From positions 298,413 through 362,412 of the forward strand of contig NZ_JAAFZT010000035.1 of NCBI RefSeq assembly GCF_013336795.1: DNA of 64,000 nt, read 5' to 3'. The notes beneath the pieces were generated by a model. The model had not been told where the DNA came from. It ran no database searches and saw only the letters and a list, made by a program, of their open reading frames with translations. Position 1 is the stretch's first letter. Each line of letters opens with the position of its first letter. Origin of the DNA: Alteripontixanthobacter muriae. Its GTDB lineage: Bacteria > Pseudomonadota > Alphaproteobacteria > Sphingomonadales > Sphingomonadaceae. Positions 1 to 8,066 of the stretch are shown piece after piece. Both the position numbers and the translations under genes were made by a program.

Positions 1-425
1 CATTGTCGCCGCGCGAAGCGGCAGCAAGGCAGCGTCCCAGAAACGCTTCAGTACCTGTTCCCGGCGTAGTCAGAATTTTATTTTGTTTCGTACTTACCAG
101 TCTCATCGCATTCCCCCCAGTTTCGCCGGCAAGTTCCCCCCTCCCGGCAATTCCGAATGTCGGCCTTCATGGTAAACAAAAGGTAAACCACTCCAAAAAT
201 TGTGAATGGCTGAAAAACCTGTCGTTTGGCTGAAAGTCATAGCGCTGCGATTATGTTGCCTTTCCGCTACAAAAAGCGGGGAACACAGCGGAACAGGCCA
301 CTTGTTTCGGCCGATGCGCGCGCTTATAGGGCCGCCGACAAGGTCGCGCATATCGTCGGAAAAATTCGGGAATGTGGGGCGGCCGCAATCAGGGCCGTCC
401 GATCGCAGGGAAGAGGATTGGTCGC
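1..425. other. Gene-free left edge upstream of dksA
   Basis: I see no convincing coding sequence here. Short open frames lack family similarity and plausible ribosome binding sites. The stretch is locally AT-rich between about 70 and 260 and carries an exact direct repeat of GGTAAAC (171-177 and 182-188), 11 bp apart and so on one helical face. A promoter-like element for dksA lies at 302-330. A CAT at 1-3 could be the start codon of a leftward gene lying outside the window, which would make this a divergent promoter region, but that cannot be tested here. Confidence 0.5.
302..330 (+). promoter_or_regulatory. Putative sigma-70-type promoter of dksA
   Basis: A TTGTTT hexamer (302-307) is followed after exactly 17 bp by TATAGG (325-330), about 95 bp before the dksA start. 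The TATAGG box resembles the -10 proposed for the small RNA candidate near 33.4 kb. This is pattern matching only; no start site is known. Confidence 0.4.
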
Positions 426-881
426 ATGGCATCATCGGCGTTCGAATTGAACGATCTCGAACAGGCGAAACGCGCTGTTCCCGACGAATATTTTCCGCGT
501 GAGGACGAGCCTTACATGAACGAGCGGCAGATGCGGTTCTTCCGCGCGCTGCTGGAGGAATGGAAGCGCTCCATTCGCGACTCGGCCACGGCGACGTTGC
601 AGAACCTGCAGGACGGGCCGATCAGGGAAGCCGATGCCAACGACCGTGCCAGCAGCGAAGCCGATTGGGGCCTGGAACTGCGCACGCGTGACCGGCAGCG
701 CAAACTGACCGCGAAGATCGACGCCGCCCTGCGCCGTATCGACGAAGGCGATTATGGCTATTGCGAACAGACGGGCGACCCCATAGGCATCAAGCGCCTG
801 CTGGCTCGCCCCGTCGCCACCTTGACGGTCGAGGCGCAGGAAGCGCATGAGCGGCGCGAAAAGATCAGCCGCGACGATTGA
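426..881 (+). CDS. dksA: DksA/TraR-family RNA polymerase-binding transcription factor
   Basis: This 151-residue protein matches DksA, which binds the RNA polymerase secondary channel and works with ppGpp in the stringent response. The coiled-coil tip motif DxxDxA is intact at residues 70-75. The C-terminal zinc-finger region is recognisable (GYC at 111-113, then IGIKRLLARP) but only Cys113 survives; the other three cysteine positions are occupied by Thr116, Thr134 and Ala137. Non-zinc DksA variants with few cysteines are known in alphaproteobacteria, so a zinc-independent fold is likely. The ATG at 426 gives the family-typical length; the frame is open upstream to 372, but that extension looks like non-coding sequence. 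It is monocistronic, followed by a 153-bp gap. Confidence 0.9.
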   Translation: MASSAFELNDLEQAKRAVPDEYFPREDEPYMNERQMRFFRALLEEWKRSIRDSATATLQNLQDGPIREADANDRASSEADWGLELRTRDRQRKLTAKIDAALRRIDEGDYGYCEQTGDPIGIKRLLARPVATLTVEAQEAHERREKISRDD

Positions 882-931
882 AGAACTTCCGCCCGGTGCC
901 CTGAAAACCTTGTAGTGCGCGAAGAACGAAC

Positions 932-946
932 TTAAACTTATCTTAG
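932..946 (+). promoter_or_regulatory. CtrA-like box upstream of the PilZ gene
   Basis: The sequence reads TTAA, seven bases, TTAG. The alphaproteobacterial CtrA consensus is TTAA-N7-TTAA, so seven of eight defined bases match. It lies about 90 bp before the PilZ gene in an AT-rich patch. CtrA itself is encoded in this window. Function is inferred. Confidence 0.35.
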
Positions 947-1034
947 ATATTTAGATCGATAAGGTGCGTTCCGAGCCTGCATCATCGCGCACGGATCTAA
1001 GCGTGGCCAGATTACGAAAGGGTGCCTGAGCGCA

Positions 1035-1415
1035 ATGTCCGCCGTCGACACACGTAATATTCCGCGCGACAGCCTGTTCCTGATGGCCGACATACGTGTG
1101 GAAGGGCAGAGCGAGGCGGAACGCGTGAAGGTACGCAATCTGTCGGCGGGCGGCATGATGGCGGATGGCGCGGTCGGTGTGGTTCGCGGCTCACGCATTT
1201 CGGTCAACCTGAGGGGGATCGGCTGGGTCGATGGCGCGGTGGCCTGGGTTCAGGACCACCGGTTCGGTATCGCCTTCAGCAAGGAAATCGACCCCAAATT
1301 GGCGCGCGCTCCGGTTACCCTAAACAAGGGCTCGTCGACGCCGCGCTATGTGCGCTCCGAAGCGCTGCACCCCGACCCGACCGCAGATCGGCACGGGAGT
1401 TTGCGAAAAATCTGA
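1035..1415 (+). CDS. PilZ-domain protein, putative cyclic-di-GMP receptor
   Basis: The 126-residue product is a single PilZ domain. Both parts of the c-di-GMP binding signature are visible: RxxxR at residues 7-11 and NxSxxG at 35-40. The following beta-barrel segment (about 41-85, with WVDGAVAWV and RFGIAF) fits the family, and the last 40 residues are a polar tail. Such stand-alone PilZ proteins respond to c-di-GMP in motility, adhesion or cell-cycle control. The nearest genes give no specific partner. A CtrA-like box about 90 bp upstream suggests cell-cycle control, which is inference. Confidence 0.85.
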   Translation: MSAVDTRNIPRDSLFLMADIRVEGQSEAERVKVRNLSAGGMMADGAVGVVRGSRISVNLRGIGWVDGAVAWVQDHRFGIAFSKEIDPKLARAPVTLNKGSSTPRYVRSEALHPDPTADRHGSLRKI

Positions 1416-1480
1416 TCCATAGCCTGCGAAGAGCGCATCTTCCGCTGACCATTGGCAGGCAATATGTTAGGCAGTTCGCA

Positions 1481-2998
1481 ATGCTTGCGACCGTGCTGTC
1501 CCTCTTGCCATCATTTCGCCAAAGCGCCTCCAGGTTCGCGGCGATGCTGTGCATGCTGTCCGCTGCGATGCTCCTGTCCGCCTGCGGTCAGGGTAACGAG
1601 GACGGTCCGGTCGAAATCGCTTTCATCGGCAATCCGGCAACGCTGGTGCAAAGCGGCATGCGCCTGTCGCCCGCAGCGCAGCAGATCCGTGCCGCGACCG
1701 CGCAGGGCCTCGTCGCTATCGATGCCAATGGCGAGATCGTGCCAGCTCTGGCGGAACGCTGGATCGTTGCCGATGACGGGCTGAGCTACATCTTCCGTCT
1801 GCGTGATGTCGACTGGCCGGACGGTTCGCGCCTGACTGCGGCATCCGTCCGCAGGTCCCTGATGCGCGACATCGACGCTCTCGAAGGCACGTCCCTCGGC
1901 CTCGACCTTGCCAAGATCGACGAGATCCGCGCGATGACCGGCCGCGTGGTGGAAATACGCCTGAGCAGCCCGATGCCGGGATTTCTGCAGCTGCTTGCAC
2001 AGCCTGAACTCGGGCTTATGCGCGATGGCGAGGGCACCGGCCCGATGAACATCGTCGGCGATGGCGGTTCCGCCTTGCTGACCGTCCTTCCCCCGGAGGA
2101 GCGGGGGCTGCCGCAGGCGGAGAACTGGCGCGACGAATACCGGCCCCTGCGCGTGCGTATCCTGGGCCCGAAGAACGCGCTCGATGCATTCCGGCGTGGG
2201 GAGATCGACGGCGTATTTTCCGGGCGCATCGCCAGTCTGCCGATGGTCGATACCGGCCCCCTTGCGCGCGGGACGGTGCGTCTCGATGCGCCCCGCGGCC
2301 TGTTCGGGCTCCGCTTCACATCGCTCGAAGGCTTTCTCGCCGAACCGGCAGGGCGTGAGGCCCTCTCGATGGCATTGGATCGCGACACACTGCTCGCTCC
2401 GTTCAGCATCGGCGGCTGGAGCCCGGCGACCCAGATCGTTCCGCCGGAAATCGCCCGGCGGCCGGATAGCGCCTATCCGGACTGGACGGGGCTGACGCTG
2501 GAGCAAAGGCGTGCCAAGGCCGCCGCCCGCGTGTCCGCGTATGAAGCGAGTACGGGCGAGGCCGTGAACCTGCGGCTGAGAATGCCGACCGGTCCGGGTG
2601 CCGACATCCTGTTTACGCGGCTGGCTGCCGATTTCGCCGCCATCGGCGTCGATGCCATGCGTGTCGAACCCGGAGAATCCGCCGAATTGAGACTTGTCGA
2701 CACCGTTACCCGCTATGCCGCTCCCCGCTGGTATCTGAACCAGTTCAACTGCTCGCTCGGCGGCGGAGCCTGTTCCGGCGCGGCCGACACATTGGTGAAC
2801 GAAGCTCTCGCTGCTGCCGACCCTGCGACGCAGGACATCCTGCTGACGGCGGCGGAGGCCCGTCTGAATGCTGCACAGGTCTTCATACCCTTTGGCCCGC
2901 CGATCCGCTGGGCGCTGGTCCGGGCGGATCTTCCGGGTTTTCTCGAAAATGGCTGGAGCCTGCATCCCTTGTTCCCGATGGCGCAGCGTCCCATCTGA
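1481..2998 (+). CDS. Extracellular solute-binding lipoprotein, peptide/nickel type (SBP family 5)
   Basis: The 505-residue protein starts with a lipoprotein signal peptide ending in LSAC (lipid-anchored Cys35). The body reads as an oligopeptide/nickel-type ABC solute-binding protein, with motifs such as LAERWIVADDGLSYIFRLRDV and WPDGSRLTAASV near residues 85-125. A second in-frame ATG at 1544 would also give a functional signal peptide. No permease or ATPase gene is nearby, so it is an orphan binding protein. It is followed after 35 bp by DUF4112 and then kynABU, so cotranscription is possible. A role in tryptophan or peptide uptake would be inference only. Confidence 0.8.
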   Translation: MLATVLSLLPSFRQSASRFAAMLCMLSAAMLLSACGQGNEDGPVEIAFIGNPATLVQSGMRLSPAAQQIRAATAQGLVAIDANGEIVPALAERWIVADDGLSYIFRLRDVDWPDGSRLTAASVRRSLMRDIDALEGTSLGLDLAKIDEIRAMTGRVVEIRLSSPMPGFLQLLAQPELGLMRDGEGTGPMNIVGDGGSALLTVLPPEERGLPQAENWRDEYRPLRVRILGPKNALDAFRRGEIDGVFSGRIASLPMVDTGPLARGTVRLDAPRGLFGLRFTSLEGFLAEPAGREALSMALDRDTLLAPFSIGGWSPATQIVPPEIARRPDSAYPDWTGLTLEQRRAKAAARVSAYEASTGEAVNLRLRMPTGPGADILFTRLAADFAAIGVDAMRVEPGESAELRLVDTVTRYAAPRWYLNQFNCSLGGGACSGAADTLVNEALAAADPATQDILLTAAEARLNAAQVFIPFGPPIRWALVRADLPGFLENGWSLHPLFPMAQRPI

Positions 2999-3033
2999 AG
3001 GCCAGCGGTGCTAATGGCACGGGAAGGATACTC

Positions 3034-3507
3034 ATGGACGAACCCAACAATCCGCGCGACACCGGTTCGCGGCTGCACTCGGGCCGGGACCGGCCACCGC
3101 CGCACCAGTTGCATGCGATAGGCATCGATCTTCCCCTCGGGAACGACCCCGCATCGATCCGCCGCCGGATCGAGCAGGTCGAACGTATTCTCGAACGCAG
3201 CTTCACCATCCCGGGCACCAGATATCCGGTCGGCTTGGATGCGCTCATCGGCCTGGTGCCCGTGGTGGGCGACCTTATAGCGGCGGCACTGGGCAGCTAT
3301 ATCGTTTGGGAAGCGCGTAATCTGGGCATGCCGAAGTGGAAGCTGTTCCGGATGATGGGCAATCTCGGTGTCGATACCGCAATCGGCGCCATTCCGCTTG
3401 TCGGCGATGCCTTCGACCTGGCGTTCCGTTCCAATACGCGGAACCTGCGGATTGTACGTCGCCACCTCGACAAGCATCACCCGGAAACCCGGATCATTGA
3501 ACAATGA
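3034..3507 (+). CDS. DUF4112 membrane protein
   Basis: The 157-residue product carries the DUF4112 domain over roughly residues 45-150. It has a polar, Pro-rich N-terminus, then two hydrophobic segments (LDALIGLVPVVGDLIAAALG and GVDTAIGAIPLVGDAFDLAF) that share the repeated motif I-L/P-VVGD/LVGD, typical of this small membrane-associated family. No biochemical function is established. It ends 12 bp before kynA, so it is probably transcribed with the kynurenine genes. Whether it contributes to tryptophan breakdown is unknown. Confidence 0.8.
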   Translation: MDEPNNPRDTGSRLHSGRDRPPPHQLHAIGIDLPLGNDPASIRRRIEQVERILERSFTIPGTRYPVGLDALIGLVPVVGDLIAAALGSYIVWEARNLGMPKWKLFRMMGNLGVDTAIGAIPLVGDAFDLAFRSNTRNLRIVRRHLDKHHPETRIIEQ

Positions 3508-3519
3508 GGGCGGTATTCC

Positions 3520-4311
3520 ATGCCGTCTGACGTGACCTACGCTTCCTATCTGGACCTCGACCGCATTCTTTCCGCGCAGCATCCAGCCTCCGATGCTCAT
3601 GACGAATTGCTGTTCATCGTGGTGCATCAGGCCAGCGAATTGTGGCTCAAGCTTTGCCTGCACGAATTGCGGGCCGCGCGGCAGGGGATCATCGCCGACG
3701 ACCTGCGCCCGGCCTTCAAGATGCTGGCACGGGTCGCGCGTGCGCAGAACCAGCTGATCCACAGCTGGGAGGTCCTCTCGACCATGACGCCGCACGACTA
3801 TTCGCGTGTGCGCCCGTTCCTCGGCACGTCGTCGGGCTTTCAGTCGGCGCAGTACCGGCTGATGGAATTCATGCTCGGCGGCCGCAACCCCGACATGGTC
3901 ACCATGCACGAGGCCACGCCGGAGGTGGCGGAGGAACTGCGCGCCGAACTGGACCGGCCCAGCCTGTATGATGAAGCGGTGCGGCTGCTTTCGCGTCGAG
4001 GCTTTGCCATTCCCAAAAAGGTGCTGAACCGCCCGACTGGGGAAGAATGGCGGGCAAGCGATGCTGTCGAAGCAGCATGGGCCCAGATTTACCGCCGCCC
4101 CGAAGACCATTGGGATCTGTACGAACTGGCGGAAAAGCTGGTCGATCTGGAATATCACTTCCAGCGCTGGCGCTTCGGTCACCTCAAGACGGTGGAGCGG
4201 ATCATCGGTTTCAAGCGAGGCACCGGCGGCACCGCAGGCGTGGGTTATCTTGCCAAGGTTCTCGAACAGACCTTCTTCCCCGAATTGCTGTCGGTAAGGA
4301 CGGAAATATGA
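3520..4311 (+). CDS. kynA: Tryptophan 2,3-dioxygenase
   Basis: This 263-residue cytoplasmic heme enzyme opens the indole ring of L-tryptophan to N-formylkynurenine, the first step of the kynurenine pathway. Visible signatures are FIVVHQASELWLK (32-44), the substrate-loop stretch SSGFQSAQYRLMEF near residue 105, and the proximal heme region around His221 (FGHLKTVERIIG) followed by the glycine-rich RGTGGTAG. Length is normal for bacterial homologues. Its TGA overlaps the ATG of kynB (ATGA), so translation is probably coupled. Confidence 0.96.
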   Translation: MPSDVTYASYLDLDRILSAQHPASDAHDELLFIVVHQASELWLKLCLHELRAARQGIIADDLRPAFKMLARVARAQNQLIHSWEVLSTMTPHDYSRVRPFLGTSSGFQSAQYRLMEFMLGGRNPDMVTMHEATPEVAEELRAELDRPSLYDEAVRLLSRRGFAIPKKVLNRPTGEEWRASDAVEAAWAQIYRRPEDHWDLYELAEKLVDLEYHFQRWRFGHLKTVERIIGFKRGTGGTAGVGYLAKVLEQTFFPELLSVRTEI

Positions 4312-4949
4312 GCAGCTGGAAATCCGAACGGCGCATCCACGACATTTCCCAGACGCTGCGGCCGGGCCTTCCCGTGTGGCCGGGCGATACCGCCTTCGCG
4401 CTGGAACGCAGCTGGCGCATGGAGGACGGGTCGCCGGTAAATGTCGCGCGCATGACGATGTCGACCCATTCGGGCACGCATGGCGATGCCCCGCTGCACT
4501 ATGCTCAGGACGCGGTTGATGCGGCGGGCCTCGAACTCGATCCTTACATAGGGGAATGCCTCGTGGTCGACGCGCGCGGTGCCGGGCCGGAGATCGGGAT
4601 CGGCGACTTGCCGGAGATCGAAAGCGCCGGCCGTGTTCTGTTCCGCACCTTCGACCAGTTCCCTCATGATGCCTGGCCAGACAGCTTCGCCACGATCGCT
4701 CCCGAGGCGATCGACTGGCTTTCGGTGCAAGGCGTGAAGCTGGTCGGACTGGATTCCCCATCGCTCGATCCGCAGGATTCAAAGGAGATGGCAGCCCATT
4801 TGGCAGTCCTGAAAGCGGATATGCGTATACTGGAAGGGCTGGTGCTGGACGACGTGGAGCCCGGCCGCTACGAACTGATCGCCCTGCCGCTGAAGATAGG
4901 GGGCGGCGATGCTGGCCTCTGCCGCGCAATTCTGCGGAATTTGCCATGA
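4308..4949 (+). CDS. kynB: Kynurenine formamidase (arylformamidase)
   Basis: The 213-residue protein hydrolyses N-formylkynurenine to kynurenine and formate. It belongs to the metal-dependent cyclase family and shows the zinc motif HxxxHxD at His54, His58 and Asp60. The ATG overlaps the kynA stop by ATGA, and its own stop overlaps the kynU start in the same way, giving a tightly coupled kynA-kynB-kynU set. The open frame extends far upstream, but the overlap start fits both the family length and the operon layout. Confidence 0.94.
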   Translation: MSSWKSERRIHDISQTLRPGLPVWPGDTAFALERSWRMEDGSPVNVARMTMSTHSGTHGDAPLHYAQDAVDAAGLELDPYIGECLVVDARGAGPEIGIGDLPEIESAGRVLFRTFDQFPHDAWPDSFATIAPEAIDWLSVQGVKLVGLDSPSLDPQDSKEMAAHLAVLKADMRILEGLVLDDVEPGRYELIALPLKIGGGDAGLCRAILRNLP

Positions 4950-6199
4950 ATTTGCGTGATGAAGCCGCCGGGCGTGACGCAGCCGATCCGCTCGCCCGCT
5001 ACCGCGAAAGGTTTCACCTGCCTGAAGGCGTGATCTACCTCGACGGCAACTCGCTTGGCGCTCTGCCCAAGGCAACGCCGGGCCGCATGGCGCAGGTGAT
5101 TGGCGAAGAATGGGGCGATGGCCTGATCCGCAGCTGGAACGATGCGGAAAGCGGGGGTGCCGGATGGATATCGCTGTCCCGGCGCGCTGGGGCGAAGATC
5201 GCGCCACTGATCGGTGCCGATGCGGGGGAGGTGATCGCCTGCGATTCCACGTCGGTCAATCTGTTCAAGCTTATTGCCGCGGCGCTGGACATGCAGTCGC
5301 AGCGGGACGACGACGCTCGGACGGTGATCCTGTCGGAGGCGGGCAATTTCCCGACCGACCTGTACATGATCGCCGGTCTGGAGCGGCAGGGATTGGCAGA
5401 GCGCCGGCTGGCCGAACGCGATGGCATCGCGGCGGCACTCTCAGGCGATGTGGCCCTGCTGATGCTGACTCAAGTCCATTACAAGACCGGCGCGATGTAC
5501 GACATGAAGGCACTGACCGCCGCAGCGCAGAAGGCCGGTGCGCTGGTGCTGTGGGACCTGTCCCACTCGACAGGCGCAGTGCCGGTCGCGCTGAACGACT
5601 GCAATGCCGATTTCGCGGTGGGATGCGGCTACAAATATCTGAATGGCGGCCCCGGCGCACCGGCTTTCGCCTTTGCCGCGCGCCGGCATCATGAAAGGCT
5701 GGCTCAGCCGCTGACCGGCTGGTTCGGCCACGCGCAGCCCTTCGCCTTTGTCGACGACTATGCGCCTGCACCCGGCATTGACCGGATGCTGGCCGGCACA
5801 CCACCCGTGCTCGGCCTCAGCGCGCTGGAGGTCGGGGTAGATCTGGTCGCTGAAATCGGCATTGTCCCACTGCGCGAAAAGTCGCTGCAAATGGGAGATT
5901 TTTTCCTCACTTGCATGCAGCAGATGAAGCTGCCGCTCCAATTGGTCAGCCCTCCGGATGGGGCAGACCGCGGCAGCCAGCTGTCGTTCCGCCACAAGGA
6001 AGCCCATGCAATCAGCCAGGCACTGATCGCGCGCGGCGTGATCGGCGACTTCCGCGATCCCGACATTCTGCGGCTTGGCTTCGCGCCCGCCTATCTGTCG
6101 TTTTCAGATCTCTGGCAGGCGGCGGACATCTTGCGGCAGGTTGTCGAGGACAGGGAATGGGACCGCGCCGAATATCGCGAGCGGGCCGCCGTCACCTGA
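4946..6199 (+). CDS. kynU: Kynureninase
   Basis: The 417-residue PLP-dependent enzyme cleaves kynurenine to anthranilate and alanine. It is an aspartate-aminotransferase-fold protein with YLDGNSLG near the N-terminus (about 32-39), the DLSHSTGAVP segment and the PLP-binding lysine in CGYKYLNGGPG (Lys230). It completes the route from tryptophan to anthranilate encoded just upstream. No anthranilate dioxygenase or 3-hydroxyanthranilate genes follow here, so the fate of anthranilate is not shown by the window. Confidence 0.95.
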   Translation: MNLRDEAAGRDAADPLARYRERFHLPEGVIYLDGNSLGALPKATPGRMAQVIGEEWGDGLIRSWNDAESGGAGWISLSRRAGAKIAPLIGADAGEVIACDSTSVNLFKLIAAALDMQSQRDDDARTVILSEAGNFPTDLYMIAGLERQGLAERRLAERDGIAAALSGDVALLMLTQVHYKTGAMYDMKALTAAAQKAGALVLWDLSHSTGAVPVALNDCNADFAVGCGYKYLNGGPGAPAFAFAARRHHERLAQPLTGWFGHAQPFAFVDDYAPAPGIDRMLAGTPPVLGLSALEVGVDLVAEIGIVPLREKSLQMGDFFLTCMQQMKLPLQLVSPPDGADRGSQLSFRHKEAHAISQALIARGVIGDFRDPDILRLGFAPAYLSFSDLWQAADILRQVVEDREWDRAEYRERAAVT

Positions 6200-6206
6200 C
6201 AGGCGA

Positions 6207-6812
6207 TCAGGCTTCCAGTTCAATGTCCCAATAGAGCCAGTCGCGCCACGTCTCGTGCAGAAAGCCCGGCGGAAACCGTTTTCCGCGTTGCTGCAATTGC
6301 CAGCTGGTCGGGCGGATGGGGCGCACTTGCGTCATGTGCGCCTGCGCAGGTGTCCGTCCGCCTTTCTTCATGTTGCAGGGCGCACAGGCGGTGACGATGT
6401 TCTCCCAGGTCGTTTTCCCGCCCATCCGGCGGGGTATGACATGGTCGAAAGTCAAATGGCTGGTGTCGCCGCAATACTGGCAGGCGAAGCGATCGCGCAG
6501 GAACAGGTTGAAACGGGTGAATGCGGGGAATTCGCTTGGCCGCACATATTGGCGCAACGCGATGACGGACGGAATGCGCATGTCGCGCGAGGGCGAATGC
6601 ACGTTCCGGTCATAGCTGGCGATGATATCCACACGGTCGAGGAACACGGCCTTGATCGCGGTCTGCCACGGCCAGATGCTCAGCGGATAATAGGACAGCG
6701 GGGTGTAGTCGGCGTTCAGGACCAGCGCCGGGCAGGACTGCGGACTGCGCGTGGCATCTTCTTCGGCGCTGCGAAAGCGCGCGGCTTTTTCGATCAGATC
6801 GGCCTTGAACAC
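6207..6812 (-). CDS. HNH endonuclease family protein
   Basis: The 201-residue product has an HNH nuclease module near residues 115-165: CQYCG, then the catalytic-type DHVIPRRMGG, and CAPCNMKKGGRTP, giving two CxxC pairs for structural zinc. The N-terminal half (PALVLNADYTPLSYYPLSIWPW) is shared by a conserved chromosomal HNH family that is common in alphaproteobacteria and not obviously mobile. I chose the GTG at 6812 because AGGAGG sits 11 bases upstream and the sequence becomes family-like from there; the frame is open much further but antisense to gluQ. It converges on kynU with only 7 bp between. The cellular substrate is unknown. Confidence 0.85.
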   Translation of the reverse strand: MFKADLIEKAARFRSAEEDATRSPQSCPALVLNADYTPLSYYPLSIWPWQTAIKAVFLDRVDIIASYDRNVHSPSRDMRIPSVIALRQYVRPSEFPAFTRFNLFLRDRFACQYCGDTSHLTFDHVIPRRMGGKTTWENIVTACAPCNMKKGGRTPAQAHMTQVRPIRPTSWQLQQRGKRFPPGFLHETWRDWLYWDIELEA

Positions 6813-6935
6813 GGTCGGCGTTCCCTCCTGATGGTTGTACAGGGACCATTGCCGGAGGAAAACGTCAACCCTGTTACGCCTGCCCCTCCACAGGCATTCC
6901 GTTAATTGCGCGGCGTCGCTATCGTCACGAAGATC

Positions 6936-7790
6936 ATGATCGTCTCGCGCTTCGCCCCCAGTCCCAATGGACCGCTGCACCTCGGACACGCCCTTTCGGC
7001 CATCGTTGCTCACGATGCGGCGAGGGACGCAAACGGACGGGCGCTCCTGCGCATCGAAGACGTGGATGCAGCACGCGCCCGGCCGGAACTCGTGGCTGAA
7101 TATCGCGCCGACATGGCATGGCTCGGCCTTGATTTCGACGAGACTGCCCCGCAATCGCTGCGGCTGAACAGCTATGCAGAAGCGGTGGATCGACTGAACA
7201 CCGATGGCTTGCTCTACCCCTGTCGTTGCAGCCGCGCGGAACAGGCCCATGAAAAGCCTGCCGCAGAAGATCGTCATGCCGACCGGACCACACCCGCGCG
7301 GTGCCGCGTTTGCCGGGTCGGGATTGGAGAAGTAAAGGATGACGAAGGCAGCGCTCCTGTTGCCTGGCGATTGGACATCATTGAGGCCATGCGGTGCACC
7401 GGTCCCTTGACCTGGAACGATGTGCGGGCCGGCCCGCAGAATGCCCGTCCCGATCTGCTGGGCGATGTCGTCCTGGTGCCGAAGCACGCTGCTGCCGCCT
7501 ACCACCTTGCCGCCACGCTGGACGATGCCGCTGACGAGATTACTCTGGTGACCCGGGGGCAGGATCTGTTTGCCGCCACGCATATCCACCGCCTGCTGCA
7601 GGCGCTGCTCGATTTGCCCGTCCCGCAGTGGCTTCATCATCCGCTGATCCGTGACGAGAGCGGCGAAAAGCTTTCGAAGAGCCGTTTCTCCGCTTCCATG
7701 GCCGACAGGCGCCGAAGCGGTGAGGACGGGCGAAAACTGGCGCAGTCCTTGCGCAGCGGGAAGCTGCCTGCAGGGCTTCACCTGTCCTAG
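6936..7790 (+). CDS. gluQ: Glutamyl-Q tRNA(Asp) synthetase
   Basis: This 284-residue protein is a shortened glutamyl-tRNA synthetase lacking the anticodon-binding domain. It attaches glutamate to queuosine at position 34 of tRNA(Asp). The class I signatures are HLGH (15-18) and KLSKS (from Lys245), and the zinc-site region YPCRCSR followed by ARCRVCR is present. The ATG at 6936 begins directly before the RFAPSP motif; TTG or GTG starts up to 30 bases upstream are less likely. A full-length gltX also occurs in the window, which supports the GluQ assignment. Confidence 0.9.
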   Translation: MIVSRFAPSPNGPLHLGHALSAIVAHDAARDANGRALLRIEDVDAARARPELVAEYRADMAWLGLDFDETAPQSLRLNSYAEAVDRLNTDGLLYPCRCSRAEQAHEKPAAEDRHADRTTPARCRVCRVGIGEVKDDEGSAPVAWRLDIIEAMRCTGPLTWNDVRAGPQNARPDLLGDVVLVPKHAAAAYHLAATLDDAADEITLVTRGQDLFAATHIHRLLQALLDLPVPQWLHHPLIRDESGEKLSKSRFSASMADRRRSGEDGRKLAQSLRSGKLPAGLHLS

Positions 7791-7823
7791 CAATCCGCCG
7801 ATGCTGACCCTATATGGCAGCGC

Positions 7824-8054
7824 ATGAACACTCTGCTCATCATCCTGCTCGTCGTCCTGTGCGGACTAGTCGTCTATTCTCTCGTGCGTGGCGTCATCGC
7901 CTTCATGAAAAGCACCAAGATCGACCTTGAAACGGGTGAGGGGCAGGACGCCACCGACATGCAATTGATGCAGAACAAGATGATGTTCAATCGCATCAAA
8001 TATCAGGCGCTGGCCGTGCTGGTGGTCGCGGTTTTGCTGATGATCAGTAACTGA
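7824..8054 (+). CDS. HIG1-domain twin-transmembrane protein
   Basis: The 76-residue protein has two membrane helices (residues about 3-25 and 58-74) joined by a polar loop. The loop carries the HIG1-type segment MQNKMMFNRIKYQALAV. Mitochondrial HIG1/Rcf1 proteins associate with cytochrome c oxidase, and small alphaproteobacterial relatives are common, so a respiratory-complex role is plausible but not shown here. It ends 12 bp before the cobalamin adenosyltransferase gene, suggesting cotranscription. Confidence 0.85.
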   Translation: MNTLLIILLVVLCGLVVYSLVRGVIAFMKSTKIDLETGEGQDATDMQLMQNKMMFNRIKYQALAVLVVAVLLMISN

Positions 8055-8066
8055 TCCGGACAGTTC

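Noticed and set aside
2713..4947. 744-residue minus-strand open frame across kynA/kynB
   Set aside because: It is antisense to three well-supported genes, has no family similarity and an Arg/Pro-rich shadow composition typical of high-GC antisense frames.
6813..7793. Extended N-terminus of the HNH nuclease frame
   Set aside because: The extension is antisense to gluQ and a ribosome site supports the GTG at 6812.
8055..8066. Cobalamin riboswitch before the adenosyltransferase gene
   Set aside because: The gap is 12 bp and the upstream HIG1 gene is too short and coding throughout.
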